This document shows positions 27,036-35,158 of a stretch of DNA of 64,000 nucleotides, piece after piece. The position numbers and the translations under genes were made by a program. Numbering within the stretch: position 1 is the first letter of the stretch; every line of letters starts with the position of its first letter. Location of the stretch: contig CAZVBQ010000001.1 of NCBI GenBank assembly GCA_964625575.1, positions 372,001-436,000 on the forward strand, in the 5' to 3' direction. Source of the DNA: UTCHB3 sp964625575 (lineage in GTDB: Bacteria; Bacteroidota; Ignavibacteria; Ignavibacteriales; Ignavibacteriaceae). A model generated the notes under the pieces. The model had not been told where the DNA came from, searched no databases, and worked only from the letters and a program-made list of their open reading frames with translations.

Positions 27036-28241
27036 ATGAAAAAATATACATTTTTCGTACTCGCTCTCCTGCTCGCCTCTCCGGCGGTATTTGCTCAGTT
27101 GAGCGTAAAGTTCAACGGTGAACTCAGAACCCGTCTTGAGATAGATGAACAGGATTTCAACGCCAATACTAAGTGGCAAAATTACATAAACAACCGCGCC
27201 CGCCTCGGAGCCATCATTTCAAACAACGATGATCTCGAATTTGTTTTCAGGGTTATCGACGCGAGGGTTTTCGGTCAGGAAGCCGGCGTGCAGACCAACT
27301 CAGCCAACCTCGACCTGAACGAAGGATACCTCAAGCTCACAAAAGGTAACTGGGAATTCATCCTCGGAAGACAGGAAGCCCGCTACAACAACGCGAGGAT
27401 CATAGGTCAGTCAGACTGGGGCAACACACCGATCACTTTTGACGGTGCCACTGCCAGATACTCAGGAAAAGGATACCGCCTGAGCGGTTTTGTATTCAGA
27501 CTTTCAGACAAACTCGCCGCTGACGACAGTCTCGATCAGAATCTCGTCGGTCTATTCGGCGAGTTCAAACTTCAGGATAATCTTCAGCTCAACCCTTATC
27601 TCCTCTTCGATAGAAGATCACCGGTTGACAGACTTTCTAGATTGACCCTCGGACTTAACGCCCCCGGATATGTCGGTCCATTCGTTTTCGATATTGATGT
27701 TGCATATCAGATGGGCAACATAAACACAGGCAAGAAACAGGATATCGCCGCGTACCTCGCCGCGATCAACCTTGAGTATGATTTCCATGTTCAGTCAAAG
27801 GCAACACTCGGCGCCGGTTACGCGATTTACTCCGGTGACAAGGATGCCGCTGACGATAAATATGAGGTTTTCGACAACTCATACGCCACAAAGCACGCCT
27901 ATCTCGGCGAGATGGACTTCTTCAGGGCAATCCCCGGAAGCACTTGGAACCTCGGTGTGACAGACATTTACGCTTACTACAAAATGGCAGTTACAAGCTG
28001 GCTCGCCGGTAAATTAACCGGACATGTATTCGGCTCAGCCGCTTCATACAAGCTTGCCACAGGCACTGAAAGCAACGTCTACGGTACCGAGATCGACCTT
28101 TCATTCGTCGCCAAATACAACGAATACCTCAACTTCATGTTCGGTGCTGCCACCTTCCTCCCCGGCGACATCTTCAAAGAGAAAAAAGGAACTGACAACG
28201 CATATTGGATGTATGCCGGCTTCCACCTCAATATGAAGTAA
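27036..28241 (+). CDS. Outer-membrane porin, alginate-export-like barrel
   Basis: 401 aa. It has a signal peptide (1-20, SPAVFAQ) and then a strand-rich barrel beginning LSVKFNGELRTRLEID and NRARLGAII. The segment LDLNEGYLKLTKGNWEFILGRQEARYNNARIIGQSDW resembles the alginate-export/OprD-like barrel family (PF13372 type), where a GRQ..Y...R motif lines the channel. The protein ends in alternating strands. Probable outer-membrane channel; cargo unknown. Monocistronic, with its own promoter candidate and terminator. Confidence 0.82.
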   Translation: MKKYTFFVLALLLASPAVFAQLSVKFNGELRTRLEIDEQDFNANTKWQNYINNRARLGAIISNNDDLEFVFRVIDARVFGQEAGVQTNSANLDLNEGYLKLTKGNWEFILGRQEARYNNARIIGQSDWGNTPITFDGATARYSGKGYRLSGFVFRLSDKLAADDSLDQNLVGLFGEFKLQDNLQLNPYLLFDRRSPVDRLSRLTLGLNAPGYVGPFVFDIDVAYQMGNINTGKKQDIAAYLAAINLEYDFHVQSKATLGAGYAIYSGDKDAADDKYEVFDNSYATKHAYLGEMDFFRAIPGSTWNLGVTDIYAYYKMAVTSWLAGKLTGHVFGSAASYKLATGTESNVYGTEIDLSFVAKYNEYLNFMFGAATFLPGDIFKEKKGTDNAYWMYAGFHLNMK

Positions 28242-28260
28242 AACTTCACCCTTTATACTG

Positions 28261-28294
28261 AAAAAGGCTGCTCACAAACCGGGCAGCCTTTTTT
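28261..28294 (+). terminator. Intrinsic terminator after porin gene
   Basis: Stem AAAAAGGCTGC / GCAGCCTTTTT (28261-28271 with 28283-28293) and a T run, 20 bases past the stop. Confidence 0.9.
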
Positions 28295-28300
28295 ATATAA

Positions 28301-28342
28301 CTCATCACTAACCTCTGACCTCTGACCTCTGACCTCTCCTTA
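28301..28342. repeat. Heptad repeat tract D at the restriction gene stop codon
   Basis: Six 7-base units: CTCATCA, CTAACCT, CTGACCT three times, CTCCTTA. The last unit supplies the TAA stop (28340-28342, minus strand) of the endonuclease gene. Confidence 0.9.
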
Positions 28343-29077
28343 TACCTGCTTTTCCGCTCCTGAATTAAACTCCACTATTTTATTCCAATCAATTGCACCC
28401 TCAGCGGTACAGAAGACATTCAGAAACTCACGCTGCAAAACAGCGATCTTGCCATTGTAAGAGGCTAAAAACTCTTCGTTTCTTTCCTTTGCCTGATAAC
28501 CGAGTGGCTTAATAATGTCTTTAAACAAGTTAGGATTGCCTGAAATAAATTTCCAAAACGATTCACCACAATATTTGAAATAGTCACCTTTGTCGGGTTT
28601 GCTATCCTTGCCGTAGCAACAGCCGTTAACGGCGACCACATTAAGATTTGAATTACTGGTTCTTAAAACCTTTCTCGCGGACTTAAAATCCTGCTTCATC
28701 TTCTCCAATTGCCGGCTGTTACCCCAATTGGGTCCGGATTTGATACTGACGATATACCTGACACCGCCGTCTTCAAACTCGAGATCAATACCGGGTATTC
28801 CCGATTTTCTCCCCCCATACACCTGGGTGTTCACGAAGATAGCCAACCCTTCAAGCCAGTCACCAAATATTGTTTCTTCATTTGATGAGATGATCGCGTC
28901 CGCGAAGCTCTTAACAAGTTCAGCGGGTCCAAGGTTTTTCGCCCGGAACAGATATGGATTCTTTCGCAGTATTATCTTGTTAATCTCAAGACGGTCGAGG
29001 CTTTCAAGTCTTTTTGCGTGGAAAGAAGAGATGTTCTCTTCAACATATTCCTGTATTTTTGTCAGATCGAGAGGCAT
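28340..29077 (-). CDS. Probable type II restriction endonuclease (PmeII-like)
   Basis: 245 aa, directly after a DNA methyltransferase gene (2-base gap), so paired with it as the cutting subunit. The core SGIPGIDLEFEDGGVRYIVSIKSGPNWGNS fits a PD-(D/E)xK fold: Asp98, then 12 residues on Ser111-Ile-Lys113, with Ser in place of the usual Glu. An upstream helix carries Glu68 and Glu76. I recall similar proteins annotated as PmeII family, but that name rests on memory of the motif. Cognate DNA site unknown. Its stop codon is contributed by a repeat tract. Confidence 0.75.
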   Translation of the reverse strand: MPLDLTKIQEYVEENISSFHAKRLESLDRLEINKIILRKNPYLFRAKNLGPAELVKSFADAIISSNEETIFGDWLEGLAIFVNTQVYGGRKSGIPGIDLEFEDGGVRYIVSIKSGPNWGNSRQLEKMKQDFKSARKVLRTSNSNLNVVAVNGCCYGKDSKPDKGDYFKYCGESFWKFISGNPNLFKDIIKPLGYQAKERNEEFLASYNGKIAVLQREFLNVFCTAEGAIDWNKIVEFNSGAEKQV

Positions 29078-29079
29078 GT

Positions 29080-29907
29080 TTAACCAAACAATACAAGTTT
29101 AGAAGGTTCGAGTTGATTCTTTACCATGTAATAGTATTCGGGCAGGATCTCAATCCCGATTGAGTTTCGATCCATCCGCTGGGCAACCTTAACCGTTGTA
29201 CCCGATCCCAGAAACGGATCAAGCACCACGTCACCCTCTTTAGTGAAGAGTTTAATGAACCACTCCGGTAATTCTTCCGGAAATGCCGCCGAATGACTTT
29301 TGTTCGAGCATTCTGTCGCGAGATGAAGCACATTCGAGGGATATGCCATATCCCTGTTAACCCAATTGGATATGTTTTTGCCGAAACCACTTCCCACTTT
29401 GGAGTCGTCGCGTCTTAGGTCAGTTTCACTCAACTTCCGGAGCCTGGTTTTCGCCCAATCCCCCATCGGTACCATCACTTCATCCTGATACATGTGAAAC
29501 TTCCTCTCCTTGTTGAATTGAAGGAGTCGCTCCCACGCGTCCCGGAACCGGTTTGGCCACTTACCGGGGTATGAATTTTTCTTGTGCCAGATAAATTCCT
29601 CCGTCCAGAGCCAGCCTTGCTTCCTCATCCCAAGGATCAACTCGAGCACGTACGTGCTTCGCTCCCCTTCAACAACTTTTTCCTTGATATTAAGAACGAA
29701 CGTGCCGGTCGGCTTCAAAACTCTCAAGAATTGTTCACTCCGTGGAAGGAACCAATCAACATATTCATCAGGGCGTATGCCGCCGTAAGTGGATTTTCGC
29801 TGATCCGCGTAAGGGGGGGATGTAAAAATAAGATCAACCGAGTTATCCGGTATCTCTTTTAAGGTGTCGAGGCAGTCGCCAAGATACAGATTTGTGAAAA
29901 TTTCCAT
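29080..29907 (-). CDS. Type II DNA methyltransferase, beta class (probably N4-cytosine or N6-adenine)
   Basis: 275 aa from the ATG at 29907, chosen because GGGAG lies 6 bases upstream; a longer in-frame form starts at 29943. The motif order is beta class: catalytic motif IV TSPPY at 29-33 near the N-terminus and the AdoMet motif I DPFLGSGTT at 230-238 near the C-terminus. TSPPY is more often seen in N4-cytosine enzymes. It protects host DNA from the adjacent endonuclease. The pair is a compact two-gene operon with no controller protein visible, flanked by heptad repeat tracts on both sides. Confidence 0.93.
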   Translation of the reverse strand: MEIFTNLYLGDCLDTLKEIPDNSVDLIFTSPPYADQRKSTYGGIRPDEYVDWFLPRSEQFLRVLKPTGTFVLNIKEKVVEGERSTYVLELILGMRKQGWLWTEEFIWHKKNSYPGKWPNRFRDAWERLLQFNKERKFHMYQDEVMVPMGDWAKTRLRKLSETDLRRDDSKVGSGFGKNISNWVNRDMAYPSNVLHLATECSNKSHSAAFPEELPEWFIKLFTKEGDVVLDPFLGSGTTVKVAQRMDRNSIGIEILPEYYYMVKNQLEPSKLVLFG

Positions 29908-30179
29908 TAGATACTCCCGCCGGTCATTGTGTTCTGCCAGCAAAATGTAATTCTGATAACATACCTTTTTGTTAACTCAAACTCAAATTATGAAACTTTT
30001 CGTGACGCTAAAAATACAAAAAAACGGGCACTTGATGAAACTTTACAGCTTGTTTCAGACACCCAAAAATCTGTGCACTCTAATCCCCATCCGTGTAATC
30101 TCCCAAATGGATGCCTGTAGCTCGTGCGAAATCTGTAAAATTGCGTAACTTTAATTTCTTCACTCCCCCCAATTCACTT

Positions 30180-30207
30180 CTCACCACTAACCTCTAACCT
30201 CTAACAA
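30180..30207. repeat. Heptad repeat tract E
   Basis: Four 7-base units: CTCACCA, CTAACCT, CTAACCT, CTAACAA. It is closely related to tract D (CTCATCA, CTAACCT, CTGACCT), and the two tracts bracket the restriction-modification operon. Confidence 0.85.
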
Positions 30208-30215
30208 CTTTTCCT

Positions 30216-30223
30216 TATCTTTG
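30216..30223 (+). promoter_or_regulatory. -7 element TATCTTTG abutting the start codon (leaderless mRNA)
   Basis: An exact TAnnTTTG ending 3 bases before the ATG at 30227. With initiation about 7 bases downstream of the element, the transcript would begin at or next to the start codon, so translation would be leaderless. Confidence 0.5.
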
Positions 30224-30226
30224 CGC

Positions 30227-31315
30227 ATGATAATTTTCTACTCTGCGGTTCTTGTTGCGTACGTTATTGTGCAGTTCCTTTTCTTGAAGGGAATAAAGCG
30301 GCTGCATGGGAAAGTTTCCACAAAACCGGCCGGGAGCGGCCATTCAAAGTTTTCCATCATCGTGGCGGCACGGAACGAGGAGGAAAACCTCCCCCATCTG
30401 CTTGAGGCGCTGAGCAAACTGGATTACCCTTCTGACAAATTTGAAATAATAATCTCTGACGATCACTCATCCGATAGAACGGTAGAAACGGCGCGACATT
30501 ACGAGTCCCTGATTCCGGGATTAAGGATCATTACTGCCGCTCCGGGTGAAAAAACCGGTAAAAGGGCTGCCCTCACCCGTGGGATCGAAGCCTCGACTTC
30601 TGGGAATATTATCATCACCGATGCCGATTGCACACCCGGCAGCGAATGGCTTACGGAGATCGACCGATACTTCACCCCGGATTGCGACCTCTTGATAGGA
30701 CCGGCCCCACTTCATAAAAGGCACGGTTTCTTTAACGGGCTGTCATGCTTCAGCAACCTCCGCTCGTCACTGATAATCGCCTCAACATTCAGTCACGGTC
30801 ATCCCGTTTCGGCGATAGCGCGGAACCTCGCGTTCAAAAAAGAGGCATTTTTCAGGCAGGGCGGTTACACTTCAACAGAGGGGTCTCTCGGCGGCGATGA
30901 TGACCTGCTACTCAGGAATTTTTTGGACCACGGTTTCAAAATAAGCTACTGCGATTCCCCCCGAGCGGCGGTGCTCTCGGAGACCCATTTCGAGGGGAAA
31001 GCATTTCTCAAACAAAAGGCGCGCCACACCCAGGCATCGAAATTTTACTCGAAAAGTTCGAAGTGGATACTCGCCCTCTGGCACATGCCCAACCTCTACG
31101 CGCAGTCATCAGTGCTGTTCCTCCCCTGGTTTCCGGAAGTGGCGTTCGTTTTCGTGGTGAAGGCATTATTCGACATGTCATTGGTTTTGAGCCTTCAAAA
31201 GAGGTTTAATTATGCTTTTTCCCCTTTCGAAGCGATATATTATCAGTTTTTTTACGAAATTTTCTTGATTATTAATTATTTTACATCCCGTTTTACGAAA
31301 TTTAATTGGAAATAG
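30227..31315 (+). CDS. Membrane-anchored family 2 glycosyltransferase
   Basis: 362 aa from the ATG at 30227 (a TTG two codons earlier lies inside the promoter element and is rejected). An N-terminal TM (~1-20) is followed by a GT-A domain: FSIIVAARNEEENL, IIISDDHSSDRTVE, IITDADCTPG (the DxD-type motif) and GGDDDLLLRNFLDHGF, with a QxxRW-like LKQKARHTQASKFY. Hydrophobic C-terminal segments follow (~275-350). It transfers a sugar from a nucleotide donor at the inner membrane, as in polysaccharide or glycolipid synthesis. The acceptor is unknown. The next gene starts 22 bases on but is unrelated in function. Confidence 0.9.
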   Translation: MIIFYSAVLVAYVIVQFLFLKGIKRLHGKVSTKPAGSGHSKFSIIVAARNEEENLPHLLEALSKLDYPSDKFEIIISDDHSSDRTVETARHYESLIPGLRIITAAPGEKTGKRAALTRGIEASTSGNIIITDADCTPGSEWLTEIDRYFTPDCDLLIGPAPLHKRHGFFNGLSCFSNLRSSLIIASTFSHGHPVSAIARNLAFKKEAFFRQGGYTSTEGSLGGDDDLLLRNFLDHGFKISYCDSPRAAVLSETHFEGKAFLKQKARHTQASKFYSKSSKWILALWHMPNLYAQSSVLFLPWFPEVAFVFVVKALFDMSLVLSLQKRFNYAFSPFEAIYYQFFYEIFLIINYFTSRFTKFNWK

Positions 31316-31336
31316 TTTTATTATTCAGGTAACCTA

Positions 31337-32689
31337 ATGGACTTCATTGCTGTACTAAGAGGAATTCTTGGAATTGGTGTTCTCCTCGGCATCGCGTTCC
31401 TTATTTCAAACAACAAAAAAAATGTAAACTGGCGACTTGTTGCCGGTGGTTTATCAATTCAATTCGTGCTTGCCATCTTCCTTATCAAGGGTGAAGCGAT
31501 GTCACAGTTTTTCGGACCCCTCGGCTGGGTGAAAGACTTCTTCGCTTGGGTGAGTTCGTTTTTCGTCGTGATCCTGCAGTACTCCGAGCAGGGTGCATCA
31601 TTCGTTTTCGGTAATCTCGCTTATGCCCCCGGAAAGGAAGGAAGCCTCGGCTTCTTCTTCGCGTTCCAGGTGCTTCCGACGATCATCTTCTTCGCGGCTC
31701 TCATGTCGATCCTCTACTATCTCGGCATAATGCAGAAGGTGGTTCAGGCGATGGCTTGGGTGATGGCGAAGATCATGGGTACCAGCGGCGCCGAATCCCT
31801 TTCTTGTACCGCGAATATCTTCGTCGGTCAGACAGAGGCACCACTTATTATCAAACCATACCTCGAGAAAATGACAAAAAGCGAAATGCTGACTGTTATG
31901 ACCGGCGGCATGGCAACCATAGCCGGTGGTGTTATGGCGGCTTACATACAGATGCTCGGACAGTCTTATGCCGCGGCTAAAGGCATCTCTCTCGAGCAAG
32001 GTCAGGTTCTTTTCGCCACCCAACTTCTCAGCGCGTCTGTTATGGCAGCCCCTGCTGCGATGCTTATCTCGAAGATAATTTTCCCTGAGATGGATGAACC
32101 CGCAACCCGTGGCTCAGTGCACCTCAGTATTGAAAAGAACGGCTCAAACGTTATTGAAGCCGCTTCAAACGGTGCGATCGACGGTCTGCAGCTCGCGATC
32201 AATGTGGCGGGCATGCTTATCGCTTTCATCTGCCTTATAGCGTTGATGAACGGACTACTCGGTTGGACCGGTGAGATCACCGGACTGAACGCCGTATTGA
32301 TTGAGCAGTTCGGTAAACCTCTCAGCTTCCAGCTCCTGATAGGATTTCTTCTTCAACCCGTGGCGCTCGCCATAGGAATTCCTGTACAGGATGCCCTCGA
32401 CTTCGGCAGCCTGCTCGGCACCAAAACAGTGCTCAACGAGTTCGTGGCGTACCTCGACCTCGCCAAAATGGTTGAAACCAAGGTCTTGACTGATCCCAAG
32501 GCGATCTTCATGTCGTCATACGCCCTCTGTGGATTCGCGAACTTCTCTTCCATTGCCATTCAGGTTGGTGGAATTGGTGCCCTCGCTCCCGACAGAAAAT
32601 CGGACCTCGCCCAGCTCGGCATTAAAGCGGTTATCGCCGGAACACTTTCAACACTTCTTTCTGCAACCATCGCGGGGATTTTCTTTTAA
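31337..32689 (+). CDS. nupC: Concentrative nucleoside transporter (NupC/CNT family)
   Basis: 450 aa, multi-pass. CNT signatures: SCTANIFVGQTEAPLIIKPYL (the GQTEAP nucleoside-binding motif), MTGGMATIAGGVMAAYIQML, and the C-terminal SSYALCGFANFSSIAIQVGGIGALAPDRK. It drives nucleoside uptake with H+ or Na+ across the inner membrane. The purine nucleoside phosphorylase gene starts 1 base after its stop, giving an uptake-plus-cleavage salvage operon. Confidence 0.95.
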   Translation: MDFIAVLRGILGIGVLLGIAFLISNNKKNVNWRLVAGGLSIQFVLAIFLIKGEAMSQFFGPLGWVKDFFAWVSSFFVVILQYSEQGASFVFGNLAYAPGKEGSLGFFFAFQVLPTIIFFAALMSILYYLGIMQKVVQAMAWVMAKIMGTSGAESLSCTANIFVGQTEAPLIIKPYLEKMTKSEMLTVMTGGMATIAGGVMAAYIQMLGQSYAAAKGISLEQGQVLFATQLLSASVMAAPAAMLISKIIFPEMDEPATRGSVHLSIEKNGSNVIEAASNGAIDGLQLAINVAGMLIAFICLIALMNGLLGWTGEITGLNAVLIEQFGKPLSFQLLIGFLLQPVALAIGIPVQDALDFGSLLGTKTVLNEFVAYLDLAKMVETKVLTDPKAIFMSSYALCGFANFSSIAIQVGGIGALAPDRKSDLAQLGIKAVIAGTLSTLLSATIAGIFF

Positions 32690-32690
32690 G

Positions 32691-33515
32691 ATGATCGATC
32701 TCGAGTTCTACTATAAAGACCTGCTCGATATTCTTAGACAGGATATCAAACCGGATGATGTTAAGCTTGCCATTGTTCTTGGCTCCGGTCTCGGAAAGTT
32801 TCCCGAAACCATCGATATCCTTAAAACCTGGGATGGCAACAACCTCCCCCACTACCCCCACTCAACGGTGGAAGGGCACTCGGGAAAGCTGATTCTCGGC
32901 TCGATCGAAGGGAAGAAATGCCTCGTTTTTCAGGGAAGGTTCCACTTCTATGAAGGATACGACCTCTACGAAACCGTGGTTCCCTCTATTATCACCCGCT
33001 ATCTTGGCATACCCTACCTGCTGCTAACCAATGCCGCCGGCGGGGTTGATACTTCGTTTGAACCGGGTGACCTGATGCTCTGCACTTCGTTTATCGGATT
33101 CAATATAAAGCACGAGCTCGACGATCTTATGCGCGTGGCGACCACCGAACAAAGGGAACGGTTCCAAAACACTCCAGACCCCGACTTTAACGATATTATT
33201 ATCTGGTCGGCTCTCGAGGAGAAAGTGCATCTGAAGGAAGGCGTTTACTGGTACAACAAAGGTCCGACATACGAGACCCCTGCCGAGATCAGAATGGTGG
33301 ATAAATTCGGCGCGAGCGCGGTTGGAATGTCAACTGTTGCCGAGGCTTACTGGGCGTCTGCTTTCGGCGTGAAGGTCAGCTGCATTTCGTGCATCACAAA
33401 TTACGCCGCGGGGCTTTCACCGCAAAAGCTCAGCCACGAGGATGTTACGATCGCTGCCAAACTCGTGGAGAACAAGTTCAACAGGCTTGTGCGCAGAATA
33501 GTCAAATATTTTTAG
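32691..33515 (+). CDS. Purine nucleoside phosphorylase
   Basis: 274 aa from the ATG at 32691; a longer in-frame reading into nupC is not a real start. Trimeric type PNP/MTAP family: GSGLGKFPE (31-39, phosphate loop), STVEGHSGKLILG, LLTNAAGGVDTSFEPGDLM, KGPTYETPAEIRM and SAVGMSTVAEA, then SCITNYAAG (Asn base-recognition region). It splits purine ribonucleosides with phosphate to base and ribose-1-phosphate. Coupled to nupC. Its stop overlaps the convergent rsmE by 4 bases, and its terminator lies inside rsmE. Confidence 0.95.
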   Translation: MIDLEFYYKDLLDILRQDIKPDDVKLAIVLGSGLGKFPETIDILKTWDGNNLPHYPHSTVEGHSGKLILGSIEGKKCLVFQGRFHFYEGYDLYETVVPSIITRYLGIPYLLLTNAAGGVDTSFEPGDLMLCTSFIGFNIKHELDDLMRVATTEQRERFQNTPDPDFNDIIIWSALEEKVHLKEGVYWYNKGPTYETPAEIRMVDKFGASAVGMSTVAEAYWASAFGVKVSCISCITNYAAGLSPQKLSHEDVTIAAKLVENKFNRLVRRIVKYF

Positions 33516-34213
33516 TAGAACCACCCAATTCTAAACGCGGAATACAAAACAGCCGTCTCAGCCCTGAGACGGTTTTTTGTTAAGTGGTAGAGGTGGCGGG
33601 AGTCGAACCTTTCAAGTTCCCTTCGGCTCAATCCCCCTTCCGGGCCTGTGACCAGAATGTACTCATGTTCAGGAAGTGGCACGAAGGAAGCGAACTCCTG
33701 CTCCGCTTCAAGATCAAAACCCAGAACTTCCTTCCCTTGCTGAAAAAGATGTTCGAATTTCTCCGCCGTCGCAAGCACCGGTTTGAATGGGTTGAATGAT
33801 TGCTTCGCGGCTGAAATGGCGACCTTCTCCCACCGTTCGAGCTTGAATCCCTTCCCGATGGCATTGTCAGAATTGAAGAAAATGAACCTGCTGAAACCCG
33901 TCTCAACTAATTTTTCGATGGCGAACTCAATTTTATCGAGGTTTTTAAGGCGGGGTATGGCAATGGTAACTTTATCAAGCCGGTTGGGCATTTCTGTTTC
34001 CGAAACAACCGTGCCTTCAATCGCCCTGTTTCCCGTGGCGGTGATCTCTGTCTGAATTATGGTTCCGTCACCTGAAGTGACGAATATTCTGTCACCCGGT
34101 TTGTGGCGCATTACCCTCGTTATGTGGTTGACGTCATCGCCTGAAAAAACGAGGGCAGCGCCCTCTTTCTGGATGCTGCCCCAATAAAGCTCTTCGCCCG
34201 CGAAATTATTCAT
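33512..34213 (-). CDS. rsmE: 16S rRNA (uracil1498-N3)-methyltransferase
   Basis: 233 aa, SPOUT-fold family. An N-terminal PUA-like part (HITRVMRHKPGDRIFVTSGDGTI) is followed by the knot domain with ILVTGPEGGLSRRELERF and the closing NRLRAETAVLYSAFR, which matches the conserved RxLRxETA. It methylates N3 of U1498 in 16S rRNA using AdoMet. It lies 5 bases downstream of the small barrel gene, on the same strand. Confidence 0.94.
   Translation of the reverse strand: MNNFAGEELYWGSIQKEGAALVFSGDDVNHITRVMRHKPGDRIFVTSGDGTIIQTEITATGNRAIEGTVVSETEMPNRLDKVTIAIPRLKNLDKIEFAIEKLVETGFSRFIFFNSDNAIGKGFKLERWEKVAISAAKQSFNPFKPVLATAEKFEHLFQQGKEVLGFDLEAEQEFASFVPLPEHEYILVTGPEGGLSRRELERFDSRHLYHLTKNRLRAETAVLYSAFRIGWFY
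33553..33578 (+). terminator. Terminator for nupC-PNP embedded in rsmE coding DNA
   Basis: Stem CCGTCTCAG / CTGAGACGG (33553-33561 with 33564-33572) followed by six T on the plus strand, 38 bases past the PNP stop. The same bases encode the conserved NRLRAETAV of RsmE on the other strand. Confidence 0.8.
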
Positions 34214-34218
34214 CCTGA

Positions 34219-34671
34219 TCAGCGGAAGAAATACCTGACCCCGATCGCGCCGTTAAAGTCGAACTGCGTGTCTGGAATGAGATCGAGCAACGGCACTATT
34301 TCAACAAAAACATCCACGGGAGCTTTCGCGAATTCATAAGCCATGCCCACCGGGATCCGCACGCCGATCCTGCTTTTGTCCTGAAGTTTGATCCGTCCGC
34401 CAATACCCACATACACGGGAAGCCTGCCCTGTTTAACGTTAAAAAAGGTGTTATCATGATAAAGGTAATCCGCGTGGATGTGTAGCGCCGCGTCTTTCTT
34501 GAATGACCAAGCGACAGCCCCGTCGATCGCGTGTGACTCGCTCAGATAGTATTTTCCGGCAAGCCCGGTTGGCTCACCAACTATAATACCCAAGCCGAAT
34601 CCACCATTTTGCGCGAAAGCTCCGGCGGTTAAAAACAGCGTGATCATAAGTGCGGATCTGAATAATTTCAT
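34219..34671 (-). CDS. Small outer-membrane beta-barrel-like exported protein
   Basis: About 150 aa. I chose the ATG at 34671, which has AGGA 9 bases upstream, over the in-frame ATG at 34680, where that same site is too close. A signal peptide (MKLFRSALMITLFLTAGAFAQ) is followed by Gly- and aromatic-rich alternating strands (GLGIIVGEPTGLAGKYYL, YVGIGGRIKL, RIGVRIPVGMAYEF) and a C-terminal VRYFF-R, typical of a small barrel. I do not recognise the family. It is upstream of rsmE in the same direction. Confidence 0.7.
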   Translation of the reverse strand: MKLFRSALMITLFLTAGAFAQNGGFGLGIIVGEPTGLAGKYYLSESHAIDGAVAWSFKKDAALHIHADYLYHDNTFFNVKQGRLPVYVGIGGRIKLQDKSRIGVRIPVGMAYEFAKAPVDVFVEIVPLLDLIPDTQFDFNGAIGVRYFFR

Positions 34672-34759
34672 ATCTTTCATTCCTGATTTTTTGATTTTGT
34701 ATTATTAAAAATACGAAAAAACCACGGTTCCACCTTTGTTACAAACCACAGGACAGCAA

Positions 34760-35158
34760 ATGTTCTCGATTGAAAAATATATATCATTCAGCGACTGCGA
34801 CCCTGCAGGGATCATCTTCTTCTCCCGCGCTTTTGAAATAGCTCATACAGCTTATGAAAAGTTCATGCACGCGAATGGCCTCGGCGACTATTTCGGCAAG
34901 CGTGACGTGATAATTCCATTGGTTCACGCCGAAGCCGACTATAAAAAGCCCCTGAAACCGGGTGACATAGTGGTGGCAATGGTAAAACTCGGTGAGATCA
35001 AGGAGAATTCATTCCGCTTGACGTACAACATCTATACTACGGATAATGAGATCGCCATCAAGGTAAAAACGGTTCACGCGACGGTGAAAAAGGATGGGTT
35101 CGCCAAATGCCCGGTGCCTGAAGACCTGCAAAAGGCGCTGCTCAAAATAGAGCTTTAA
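34760..35158 (+). CDS. Hotdog-fold acyl-CoA thioesterase (candidate DHNA-CoA hydrolase)
   Basis: 132 aa from the ATG at 34760 with AGGA 6 bases upstream. 4HBT-type signature: SFSDCDPAGIIFFSRAFEIAHTAYEKFM, where the Asp of DCDPAG is the catalytic position in 4-hydroxybenzoyl-CoA thioesterase-like enzymes. Convergent with menE, overlapping by 4 bases. In the menaquinone route MenB makes 1,4-dihydroxy-2-naphthoyl-CoA, which must be hydrolysed before MenA acts, and a hotdog thioesterase does this in many bacteria. The location beside menEABH makes that the best guess, not a proof. Confidence 0.82.
   Translation: MFSIEKYISFSDCDPAGIIFFSRAFEIAHTAYEKFMHANGLGDYFGKRDVIIPLVHAEADYKKPLKPGDIVVAMVKLGEIKENSFRLTYNIYTTDNEIAIKVKTVHATVKKDGFAKCPVPEDLQKALLKIEL

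Larger units (their letters stand above)
29908..30226. other. Intergenic region between methyltransferase and glycosyltransferase
   Basis: AT-rich spacer between divergent genes. ATGAAACTTT occurs twice (29990 and near 30035). An ORF of 52 codons (29990-30148) ends in a Cys-rich CSSCEICKIA, but it has no ribosome site or recognisable homology and I do not call it a gene. Heptad tract E and the leaderless promoter close the region. Confidence 0.5.

Noticed and set aside
28301..28342. Short direct repeats as a CRISPR array
   Set aside because: Units are 7 bases with no spacers and no cas genes nearby.
29990..30148. 52-codon ORF ending in a Cys-rich segment
   Set aside because: No ribosome site, no recognisable relatives and composition like the surrounding spacer; may be chance.
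32529..32690. 54-codon N-terminal extension of the purine nucleoside phosphorylase
   Set aside because: It lies wholly inside nupC in another frame, and the conserved protein begins at the ATG at 32691.
33586..33612. tRNA-like T-arm (GGTTCGACTCCCGCC on the minus strand)
   Set aside because: No acceptor, D or anticodon arm fits around it, and the bases are in-frame RsmE codons (ERFDSRH) in a well-conserved protein.
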